From Hyalella azteca (taxonomy: Eukaryota > Arthropoda > Malacostraca > Amphipoda > Hyalellidae), in assembly GCF_000764305.2 (NCBI RefSeq), contig NW_025945902.1:140042-204041 (forward strand): a stretch of 64,000 bases of DNA. Direction: 5' to 3'. The position numbers were made by a program, and so were the translations under genes. The notes beneath the pieces are model-generated. The model made no database searches. It saw only the letters and a list, made by a program, of their open reading frames with translations, and was not told the DNA's origin. Shown here piece after piece: positions 48,970 to 58,934 of the stretch (position 1 is its first letter; the number at the start of each line of letters is the position of its first letter).

Positions 48970-49109
48970 TAGCGCATTTTCTCATTTATGAAAGAAATGC
49001 ACTATTGTGCTCGCAATGTCCGTCTGTCCGTCTGTCTGTCTGTCTGTCCGTGACCTCAAGTTTTCATCGACGAGAAAATATGCTCTCTGTCACTCACTAC
49101 AGTGAGTAC
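48970..49109 (+). mobile_element. Small non-autonomous repeat element, copy 2
   Basis: Inverted copy of 16501-16630: AGCGCATTTTCTCATTTATG, a (GTCTGTCC)n tract, CGACGAGAAAATATGCTCTC and CTCACTACAGTGAGTAC. The facing arms are AGCGCATTTTCTC and GAGAAAATATGCTC. It is non-coding; the open frame 48843-49112 merely runs through it. Confidence 0.7.
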
Positions 49110-49413
49110 TGAGTTATATTTTTCTAACTTGTCGCTTATAAAGGGGAACAGAAATGCTGTTGGGTTATGGGAACAGCAGCACCAACCGTTCGGATCTTTT
49201 AGTATTCATGTATTCTGCTCACAGCTGCAGCCTTCGCCTGAAGTATTCCGCGACTGCGATGGCAAAACACTCACAAATTTTCAACAAATTCTATGATTCA
49301 AGGGAAAGACTCGCAAAACCACGAATCTCTACATGAAAGCTTTATGACATAATTTCATGTTGCATTCATGAAAAGAAATACCACTAAAAAGCATTGTTTT
49401 TCCACATTCCCCC

Positions 49414-49439
49414 ACAATAATCGCGAAAGCGATTATTGT
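49414..49439. repeat. Perfect 11-bp hairpin
   Basis: ACAATAATCGC, loop GAAA, GCGATTATTGT. It is followed by two copies of ATTGTCAGTCATTAA (about 49434 and 49483). GNRA-type loop; function unknown. Confidence 0.85.
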
Positions 49440-51084
49440 CAGTCATTAAGATTCTGTCAGTTTTTAATCGATTATATTATTGTCAGTCATTAATCGTTAA
49501 GCGACTAGATTTCCGCCTCTGCATACGTGGAGCATGTTAATTTTGGCACTTTTCAAATAATGTAGAAATTTTGACCAAAAAAACTATACGTGCAACAAAA
49601 CGGCTTCGTTTAAAACGAAGCCTGAAGCAAACTTTAATTATTTGTGGCCTCGATAGGATTAGTGGTTGCTAACTATTTACTGTCAAATAAAAGAGACTCC
49701 CAATAACAACTTGTTGTGTAAATAAGTAAAACTAATTGTTTCAGTGACTGTTAAAATTTATAAGTTTAAGAACCACCATCAAGTAGAGGAGTGCTCAATT
49801 TGGTGTGGAATATTGGGAAAGTTCTTGGAGGCCGCAGAGCGAAGGCGTCCCACTAAGTGAAGGCGCTTGCCACCACAAAAGCAGACGGACAGTCACAGCT
49901 CGTAAAACTTAACCGCCCCTTGCACTTGCCCAACTGCTCCCAGCAGGAATTTACGATAAAACTGCGCCTTTTCAGTACCTTCCACTTGACCTGACTCTAA
50001 ACATGGTAGAGTATATTGTGGCTTGGTATTGTGCTGGTTAAAGTACCTGCAGGCTCTGAACGCCAAGAGTTTACAATGCGCCAGAGAAAAGAGTATCTTT
50101 TCGTACTAGACAAAGGAGAAAAAGTATTCAATAAGTCGCCAAAAATTATTACATTTCATAAGACTGGCTTCGAAAACAAAGAAGGCACGAAGTTTGAAAT
50201 CCTTAAAATATTCCGACTTGCCGAATACGCCTGTCCGACAGTGTCACGTTTCCTAATTTTATGACACAAAGTGAAATTGTTGGCCACTCTCTCCTGCATT
50301 GGAAACCAAACGGTGACCATAAACTTGAGTTTTTGTCATGCATTGACCGACGGGATTACATTGAAAATTGTTCAGGTGTACTGATGATTCTCTCCGAATA
50401 ATTATCTAGGAGTCATTTATAATTATTATCAAGGAGTCCTAAACCATTTACTAATAAAAACGTATCGTGGTAAAATTGCGTCCTTAGCGTGAAAAGAAGA
50501 AAATTGTGGAGTATGCGCTCATTTTCTCGTCTAAACGATTATTTTTGCGGTAATTTGAATGCTCCTTTGACTTCAATGAACAAAGTCTGATGCTGACAGC
50601 ACACTGGATAAACAAAATAGCTTTAAGTGAAGAGCCGAATGTGATTATAGCGAAAATCTGGCCATGCTGTCAATTCCAAGACGCAAATGCGCGTACATCG
50701 CGCTGCGGTTGAACTTTTGCCGCTGTCACATAGGTTCTATCATTAAGTCAAATTTCTGTTAAAAAGTTAAATTAGAAACTATGAACAGTAAACCTATTAG
50801 GTACGCGAACACGTATGGTACCGTAAATGATCTATTTTCAGTTTACTCCAGCGATGAAACGAATGATATCTTCTAATCTGGCGATACCTGATAATGATTA
50901 GCAACTTTTGCCATACAACACCATGCTCCTGCATTTGCCAATTATTATTGTATTAAGTAATATAATTACAACTAATACAAAAAATTCCGGCTTAAATAAT
51001 GTATTACTTGGCGGTAAGAAAAATACCTAAAAACAATTCCCTCGAACAACGTCGATCCTTCCTTCGTGAAATACCTATCGGCTT

Positions 51085-51145
51085 CGAAAGGATGACGTCA
51101 CGGAACTGAATCGCGAAATGCATTGTGGGATCGGCTGCCATATTT
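51085..51145 (+). promoter_or_regulatory. Promoter-like block with a perfect CRE upstream of the THAP exon
   Basis: TGACGTCA (51093-51100) is a full CREB/ATF palindrome. GCATTGTGGGA (51120-51130) and GGCTGCCAT (51133-51141) follow within 40 bases. CRE and GCCAT-type (YY1-like) sites are common in proximal promoters of housekeeping-type animal genes. The THAP frame opens about 70 bases downstream. Functional assignment is inferred from motif content and position. Confidence 0.5.
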
Positions 51146-51211
51146 GTAGCATAGTTTAGCTTTCGCCAACGATTTCTGTCTACTTCGCTAGCCTCTTTTT
51201 GAAGTTTCTGC

Positions 51212-51457
51212 TTGAAGGTGGGACGCTACTGCGCTGTTGCTGGATGCACCAGTCGTTCTCACGACTGTTTAAACAGAAAACTGGATAATGGAATGCCTTT
51301 CCTCCGTTTACCAGACCTGAAGGAAGGCCAAGGCAGCGAAGTTCTCGACGTTACCACACGACGTCGACGAGCATGGGTTGCGGCAATTCGTCGTGGGACC
51401 AAAACATTTGAAACTGAACAGAAAGTGTTCGCCTGCTCTAGACATTTTCTCTCTGCT
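51212..51457 (+). CDS. THAP zinc-finger protein, exon 1 (THAP domain)
   Basis: THAP domains are C2CH zinc-binding, DNA-binding modules found in animal regulators and P-element-type transposases. All hallmarks are visible: C7 and C12 (RYCAVAGCTSRSHDC), the proline patch FLRLPD (residues 30-35), the invariant Trp in RRRRAWVAAIRR (53-61), and the C-x2-H of VFACSRHF (C75, H78). The 62-residue gap between the cysteine pairs is long but matches the long-form THAP type with a KEG..RRR insert. A GT donor after SRHFLSA (51458-51459) gives phase 0. No ATG precedes the first cysteine: an in-frame TGA lies 12 bases upstream of TTG 51212, so either TTG stands in for a lost ATG or an upstream exon joins near 51195-51212 (CCTCTTTTTGAAG is acceptor-like). 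Confidence 0.75.
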
Positions 51458-51750
51458 GTGCATTATCATTCATAGTGGCACCTGTTTACTTTAGTCATAT
51501 CTATTGCAACCACCGTGTTTCCTTTTCTTCTATGGTCTTGATCATCAGGTGAACTTTGTTCTGCACAAGCAGTTTCCTTTCCAAAACTAAAGTAGGTTTA
51601 TCTATTTACAGTTTACCCATGGCTGTGTTTTATTATTCTTCAGTCGCAATAATGCTACGTCACTGGCCTGCCTAGCAGTTGCATTTATAAGTCGCATTTT
51701 ATAAATAGGTAATCTTACATTAAATATGTGTGATTGTATGTCGGTTACAG

Positions 51751-51906
51751 ACCAGTCAGCTTATGAGATGTTTACCATGGTGCATCGACCCTGACTGGGC
51801 TCCGTCCCTCAAGATGGGGCATGAAGAATTGAAACAGCATGCAACAGGATGCCTTGAATTCTTGCAAGTTGTATTTGCTGACGCCGAACACCAAATAGTT
51901 CAGTAA
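51751..51906 (+). CDS. THAP protein, exon 2, apparently with a frame slip
   Basis: Acceptor GTCGGTTACAG (AG at 51749-51750) leads, in the phase set by exon 1, to LPWCIDPDWAPSLKMGHEE then LKQHATGCLEFLQVVFADA and TAA at 51904-51906. DPDWAPSLKMGH is, from memory, the stretch that normally follows the THAP domain in these proteins (PDWAPSLHLGH-type), which supports both the splice and the family. The residues usually just before it (SAYEM) are present but in the neighbouring frame (TCAGCTTATGAGATG at 51756-51770). This implies a +1/-1 shift between about 51770 and 51788. The product would be only about 133 residues and lacks the C-terminal part of typical members. A decaying copy, a sequencing error or an alternative acceptor are all possible. 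Confidence 0.6.
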   Translation, partial: TSQLMRCLPWCIDPDWAPSLKMGHEELKQHATGCLEFLQVVFADAEHQIVQ

Positions 51907-51909
51907 ATG

Positions 51910-54045
51910 ACCGTGTGAAACGGGTGTATAAAATTATTATCTTTCCCAAGATAACTCCCGTTGGAAGACTATTATTTGGGTTTGAGTTAGTGTTGATTTT
52001 ATTTGGCGGTCTACAGCTTCCCAACATTTCTTACAATACTGTGGGAAACCTTCCGCATTTCTTCAAATCCCCATTTTAAGATAAAAGCTAAACTCAAACC
52101 TTTAGTCAGATTCAGAGACAGCCCACCAGTAAGATTCCTTTCGGCTGCCAACTACTCCACCCCTCATGTATCGTCCACTTCATCGTCACTACTATGAAGT
52201 GAGACCTCTAGCGTGCGTCTCGTCTGAGGTGGCGGCCTCGAGGTGTTGGGACGATCTGGGGATTGCGGCAACAACTCGTCTTCTTACGGAGGACGGGTCT
52301 CTGCCAGAGCTCAGAAGAGAACCGGATGCTGCAGGTTGGTTGCCCGGCACTAAAGCTCAGGGTGTTGTGGTAATTTGCAGCTCCGGCCGATTTCCCTTAT
52401 GGATAGTCGTCTTCCCTTCACTGCTCTCAACCCAAATGATAAAACCCTCCTTGTCTTCCAACTGATTATATATATTTATTAGATACCAATTTATTAAAGC
52501 CTCTTAATTTTAAGATGATTATTCAATTTCAAGGGCATAGCTGCTAGGTCCGTAAATTCATCCATTTAATAAAATTTGGACCCTAATATTCAGCATGCGC
52601 TAAATTTCCATTACATGAATAATGGGCTCTCGTTTAATTAAAGATCAGTTGGCATTTGTTTTTGACAGGATGGGCGGCACGGAACTTAGCGCGTCAGTTT
52701 CTCTGTGCTACCTTGCTCTCTTGCGCTGGCCAGGTGAAGAAGCTCTTGCTCCCGATTTTCCGAGGACTTCTACGGGCAGCAACTCGGGCCAATCCACCTT
52801 TTTTCTTAACTATTGTGTTCACCTAACACAATTGAGATTCAGTAAACTCAGCATATTAAAATTGTTTCCTTTACATTATTTCTCCGGTGTAATGCAATCT
52901 TTCCTTCCACTGATAAGGGAGGTCGCGCTAAAGTTTTGTACGACGGGAGTGGCTCAGGCTGCACCCAATGAGAGCAATGTGACATAAGATTTTGTCATCA
53001 ATTCTAGCAATTTTTGATTTAGAAAAAATCAGTAATATATTTCTATACTCCAGATAATGAGAGTAGACAATGCTTTTACGGCTAAATCGATTTTGCTGAA
53101 ATTTCAAAATTGAAGGAAAAAAAGGAAGTAAACGAGTCAAACTTCTTCCAGTTGCAATGTTCTTATATCACAAAAGAGGACAAATTTGTGAAGAAAATAT
53201 AATTTCTTCTTATCCATCAATGAGTGGCAGATTTGTACGTGGAAAATCTCACTTATTGAAAAGTGTTCGTTTGATCCTGAGATTTTGCCTTTGGCACTCT
53301 TGTTCAACGAAAAACGACAAGTCATTTTACATCTTCAACTTTTTGCACGCGGGTTTATTTAGTTATATTACCAACTATTTTGAATTATTAAAATTATTCT
53401 TATACGCTCAAACAACATTACAAGGAAACCTCTCTTCTGTTGATTAATAATACATTTTTCATTTTAGTGTTTGTTGTCTTTGTGAATTGATCTTGCTGAC
53501 TTCTGAGAGGCTTCAAAGGCAACAAAGAATTCCCTTTATGAAAACCAAGGCTTCACTCTAAGAGCTCGCTCAAGTTTACCCTACTAAGTCGCCTCGTTGT
53601 CCCGAGAGAAGATCACATTCCCTGCTTGCCATCAACTTCTCCAGCCAGAGTGAAATGATCTCTAAGCTTCGCATCGCATCAATAAGAAGCATATATTGTC
53701 AGTTTATTATAGGGTTGAAGGTCTTGAACTATTCTGTTTAAAACTTGCGTTAATATTAAGGAGATGAGGTAAAATTTCGGAGAAATTGGAACAGCAATGT
53801 ACAATTTATCGATGAATTTGTGTTAATGTTAGCATAAAATGAAATATTCCATGGAGATGAACGCAAATAACCTTAATCACAATAAAAAATTTATTATAGG
53901 AGAAAGTTAATAAAGTTGAACTGGAAAATTCAGAAATGTTGAAAATATTTCTCATGTAGGAATATTTGGAACTAGCATAATTGGAAATGAAGTTTAATTT
54001 CTCCTTAATGTTTGTTGAAATGTTGCATTTGCAATCATGAAATGT
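51910..54045. other. No supported gene downstream of THAP
   Basis: GC-richer pockets at 52160-52440 and 52620-52980 are open in several frames (an ATG frame of 121 codons starts at 52622) but show no domain. The rest is AT-rich. A continuation of the THAP protein could not be recognised in any frame. Confidence 0.5.
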
Positions 54046-54049
54046 AAAA

Positions 54050-54466
54050 ACGGGTCACCTGTCGAAGACCACTTATACTGCCCTGGATGTAATGGACCAT
54101 CATGATTCTTGCCTACCGGAACGTGGCCTTCAACACTTCTTGACAATCATATATAGGCCGTGCGTTGAACCAGCCCTCGAGCGAATGGCCACTCGTCGAA
54201 GGAGGATAAATTTTGGAACATAACTATGCTATCTGAAACCTAACCCCAGATGCGGTGAACGTAAATTACGTAATTTAGGGATGCCCAGAAGTCATATTCG
54301 ATCCGCGGCCTGGTTGTGCACGGCAGGTTTTATGCAAGGCCGGAGTAGGACAAAGCGGAGTGGTTCACTGCTGATTGGTGGATGTCCGAAGAGCTCCAAG
54401 GCGTTCGATTCAGGGCTTATTGGTGCACAAAATTGGTGGTGCACGGCTGCGCTCCCGTATAAAATT
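54050..54466. mobile_element. MITE-like element, copy 2
   Basis: Collinear copy of 32542-32957. It starts GGGTCACCTGTCGAAGACC and ends GGTGGTGCACGGCTGCGCTCC, with long shared blocks such as GGATGTAATGGACCATCATG, ATCTGAAACCTAACC and GATTGGTGGATGTCCG. It contains an 18-base insert (CTTGCCTACCGGAACGTGGC region) relative to copy 1. Flanking GTAAAAAC / GTATAAAA is only a weak candidate target duplication. The 96-codon frame 54281-54571 runs through it and is not a gene. Confidence 0.85.
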
Positions 54467-55149
54467 CCTCCTAGGGAACATTATTCGAAAATTTTCTGGC
54501 ATGATGAAGCGCAAAGGGAAAATGCAACAAATGATTTCTTGTGCTGCATCCTGCGTAAACCGAGTTATTAAAGGGAATGCAGCTCATTTCCCCCAATGTG
54601 GCATTCAGAATTTAATGCTTTTGTGAGTGAATGTACAACTACAACCAATGTGTCAGGTGTCAATCGTGCGTCTCATTCTGTAACGCCTTCCTCAAGGGAC
54701 GCTACGCCTAGAACGGTTCAGCACCAGTTTTACCTCCCGATGTTCTGAGCTCTAAGCTAAAGAGGTTCAATAATTGAACGCTAAGTAACTAAGTTCGCTT
54801 CGTCGGTTTAATAGTGAGGGAACAGACCAGTTGCAATTATTGAATAAATCTGCACATAACAGAAAATGAATATATAATAGAAACGCTGGCAAGGTTGTGA
54901 CAAATGAATATAAGATAATCAATGAAAAACACAGGAAGAAATATGAACTCGGAACACTGAACAGGTAAAGCGATCGATACTGGTCACAGACTAAGGAAAA
55001 GTGGCCGCGGCGGAGATAATGTGTCCACAATTATCTGCTTATTCTAGCAGATGTTGTAATACGAGAAACTCAAAAATAAACAATCTCTAAAATTAATGAG
55101 CTGCGGCTACATATTATATTCATTAAAATTATATTCTAAAATTAAATCA

Positions 55150-55258
55150 TCTGTAATTGAGTCGTAATATTCACTAGACGTGTTAGAGATTGATGGAAAA
55201 GTACTATACCTGAGTCAGCATGGACACCATTACGTGACAGATCACGCGATCAAGATCA
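55150..55258. repeat. Dispersed repeat B, copy 2 (inverted)
   Basis: Reverse-complement match to 20498-20604: TGTAATTGAGTCGTAATATTC, AGAGATTGATGGAAAAGTACT and GATCACGCGATC. Confidence 0.7.
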
Positions 55259-55386
55259 CAGTAGTGGGCATAATTGATGATTATATTGGATAAAAAGGCT
55301 GGGAACCTCAGTAAGGCCCCATTAACCGACAGGTACGCCGCCATGTAATTCAAGTTAGAGCCACTCTGGCCTGACTGTCCACGTCT

Positions 55387-55512
55387 TCGCCTATACCTGT
55401 ATTGTATTTCTCATGTATTTCCGCCCCGTATCAAGATAAGCTCTATAGAGAGAATTAAGTGTCTTACTTATCCCTCACGCCCTTAGTCAACGAATCCCTG
55501 TCCTCAGGTAGA
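55387..55512. repeat. Dispersed repeat A, copy 2
   Basis: Direct match to 19840-19960: TACCTGTATTGTATTTCTC, CCCCGTAT, CTTACTTATCCCTCACG, CCTTAGTCA and TCCTCAGGTAG. It lies 130 bases from repeat B here, against about 540 bases at the 19.8-kb locus. Confidence 0.65.
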
Positions 55513-57464
55513 AATATATAGTCAGTTTGGTGGTGCTTACTATGACCGCCTTACAAATGGCTTTAGTATAATAAAATAACGTAATGCTGTTTGGGCTGGG
55601 ACAATTGAGGCAGGCCTGGATCGGCGTTTCAAAATACCTAAATGTCCACTTGCGGAAATGAACAGTAAAATATTGAATGAATCATTTTGTTATGTTGAAA
55701 CTATTACCTGCAGTGGATAACCGACCTATGACATCAGAGTGGCCTGTCTCGTCACGAATCGGTAGCAATTACATGAAACGTATAGTTTACAAAGTCTACA
55801 TAAACAATATACATACATTCATAAAAGTCAAAGTAACTAGGACCAATATTAAATTTCAAGCTGATTTAGCTGACATGAAGAAGTATACAGATCGACGTAA
55901 AAAATACAATCTGATTGCGATTGTTATCTTCAATAAGCATTCATGGGCTGTTAGTATGCGCAGAAATAGTGGGGAGAATTGAATCTTTGTTCCAGAAGCT
56001 TTTAAATGAGCGAGTACCCTGCAAAATTCAAGCAGGCAAAGGATTGGAATTTGTTAACTAAGCAACGAAAGAGTTATTGAAGAAGTAGGCTACTCTATAT
56101 GGTATGTTGCGAAATAATTGAAGCTAAAACTAAGTTGTTGAACGATCCCACCGAACTTTCAATTCAAAATGCGGAAATATTTCACTTACTTTGTGGAAAA
56201 AGACGAAGGACAAAACAATATCTTATAGTTATTTATAATATTACATAATAATATTATATACTATATTTTGTCATTATCTATAATATAATATCATAGTTAT
56301 TGTAATCATAGGTCAATAAAATTGACTTCTCATGAAGATTCGCTGGAGCAGAACTGTAAAATTGTCTAGGTATGTAAATTTATTCCATGACATGAAGAAA
56401 GCTCCGAAAAAACTAAACCTTTTGATAAAGGATCGCGTTGGTAGAAAACTCGTTAACCGTAGTAACAGAATAATTACAAATCCAGTGACTTGAGGGTCAA
56501 ACGACTGCAAGAAAATTCCAGAAGCAAGTTAAGAGTGTGACATTCTAGATTTAAAAATAATAACACTATGCGGTAGAAGTGCTCGAAAAATATTAGGATT
56601 ACGTTTGAGATTCTGGTACTACAAAATGATATGGAATTTCTTCGTGCTGAAATAAAATGTAAATTGGACAATCTTGGTGAAAAATTTCACCTCACTAAAG
56701 AATTCTATATGTAACCGTGTCTCGATTTATTCTGTACTCAGGTTGCAAAAAAAAGGAAGTATATTTACGGTACGGACTGTCATTCCAAACGGAAATGAAG
56801 AAATAAAAGGAAATAAAATAATTTGTAAGCTAGTAGAAGCTTTATAAATAATTGCGAGTACAGTGAGAGATGTGACGTGGAACAGGAATGACATAGCAAA
56901 TTATAGAAAATGCTAAATGAGTTAACTGAGCTACTCCAAAGAATTGAAAACTCAACGAGAAGCAAAAAACCTCTACAGTATAAATCAAAGTTTAAGAACA
57001 ACGATTAAACTTATTTTATAGTAACTTATGATTGTTTTTACAATATAAATTTTTAGAAGATAAATGATAAATGGCATATGATGAATTGAGAAACAATTGA
57101 TTTATACTTTTCTATGTTACAAGTTTGTACTGTCCAGTTCGGAGAAAGCATTTAATTTTATCATCCATGGTAAAACTGTTGAAAACAGTTGAAAATATGA
57201 AGATAATTATGCTGGAAATGAATCTAACCCAATGTAAGTAGTTATTGTTATTAAACAGTTCCTACAAAAATCGGAGACTCAATAACATGTTCAGAAAGAA
57301 GGGATGCTAAATTCAAGAAATATTAATCAACTATAGAGCTTGATGTATTGATGATGTAAAAATTCCTTTAGCCATCTTCCTATTGAAGATGGCAAATATT
57401 GAATTAGCGGATTTTTCAGGAGAATGAATTTAATTCCGAACCACAACACATTTCAATGCTTTAT

Positions 57465-58930
57465 AGGTACCTGAAAAAAAAATAAGGATGGCGTATCGAT
57501 GGTTATAGGTGGCGATGGTAGATTATAGGTGGCGTAATGGTGGGCGGCTACATCTGCTAAAAATCGACCGTAAAACACCAATATGGCGGTGATAATTGGT
57601 GGCGGTCATCGATGAATCATCGATGCTCATGCTCAGGATCGCGCACATATTTCATCGATGAATCATCGATGATTTATAGGGCCTAAATCATCGTTAATGT
57701 AGTCGACTGCAGCTCGGCATCTCTAAAGCGCAATGAGCTAGTAAGAAGTAGGTACACTTTCACGTTCATAACTGTTGGGTTAGCGCGCGTCATCGTTGAG
57801 TTTTTTTCTTCCTAATCTTTGCCCTGACCTTCTTGAAATATGTGCATTCCAGGTAATTTGCTGGTCTAAAATATACTTTGCAGGCTGAGGGAAACCAGTG
57901 AAAAATCGGGTTTCTATCGCTGACTCCGACAGAGAAATTTATTTATTTATGGGTAAATTGCTTATATGGTCAGATAATTATTTTGCCTTCAAGTATACAT
58001 TTCAAATAAAGCAGTCTCGTTATTTTTCTTGCGCAACAAATTATATATTAGTCTAGAGAAAAATACTGACATGGAGTGGTGAAGATATTTCACGTCTAAC
58101 ATTTGGTAAAGTGTTGAAGATACATCACGTCTAACAACACGCAAGAATATTCTTGGCGAAAATATTTCGAATCGAACTGCTGTCAAAATTGGTGTAATGC
58201 TCACATTATGAAACGATACTTATCAAGCATTTTCCCATAGCCTTCATTCTGAGCTGAACCATCGTACGTTATGAATAAACGAAGTTCCTTTCAGCGACTA
58301 TTTACTCGAATATAGCAGCATGCTCAAATAAAATGGTTAGTGGAACCATCCAATTATCACGCTGGTAGCATTAACTTCTGTCATTTGATGAAATTAATAC
58401 CTGCAATACTTGGATTCAGTCCCTTAAAATGACTCGAGTACCAAGTCCTCTCTCAACAGTTGAGGCTTGGCATCACGCGCAAGAGATCGTAGTTTGAATC
58501 CTGAAGTAAAGGACTTTTCTTTAAGTCGATTTCTCACGAGATTTGTGTATGGCACTGTAATAATTTGCTGCACTGCCATTTACTTGTACTGCCATGTTGG
58601 ATGTGCACACGTAGTCCGCAGAATGTGGGATAGTACGAAGCAATAACATAATTGCAAATACATCGGATTTGAAACTTACGGATAATTTTTTATCGACTTC
58701 ATTTTAAAGGTGACCATCGGTGGCTCATCGATGCGCCACCAATGTCAATGGTTAGTTATTGGTGTAAGAAGAGTTTTTCGGGAAGGGTTGGCCATCGGCA
58801 AAATTTAGGTGGAACATAGGTGTGTGACGCCATCGATGACGCATCAATGCGCATTCGGGACTCCACCTATAATTTCCACTTATGCCACAAATAATCATCG
58901 ATGCTAAACCAGTAATTTTTATTTGGGTAT
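57465..58930. mobile_element. Candidate DNA transposon with ATCGATG-rich inverted ends
   Basis: The left end (TACCTGAAAAAAAAATAAGG, then ATCGATGGTTATAGGTGGC) resembles the complement of the right end (TACCCAAATAAAAATTACTG, then ATCGATGATTATTTGTGGC) over about 50 bp at roughly two-thirds identity. Subterminal regions on both sides are packed with ATCGATG, TCATCGATGA and GGTGGCG motifs. The interior (about 1.46 kb in total) has no transposase, so it would be non-autonomous. No target duplication was identified, so the boundaries are approximate. Confidence 0.5.
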
Positions 58931-58934
58931 GAAA

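Noticed and set aside
54281..54626. Open frames over the 54-kb repeat
   Set aside because: They run through MITE copy 2, and the same stretch in copy 1 is not open.
54818..54860. Minus-strand ATGLFPHY, considered as the missing GABA-B-R2 GFFPY segment
   Set aside because: No donor follows before an in-frame stop and no signal peptide precedes it.
58430..58530. Second tRNA-like stretch (AGTTTGAATCCTG)
   Set aside because: Only the T-loop-like word fits; the cloverleaf does not fold.
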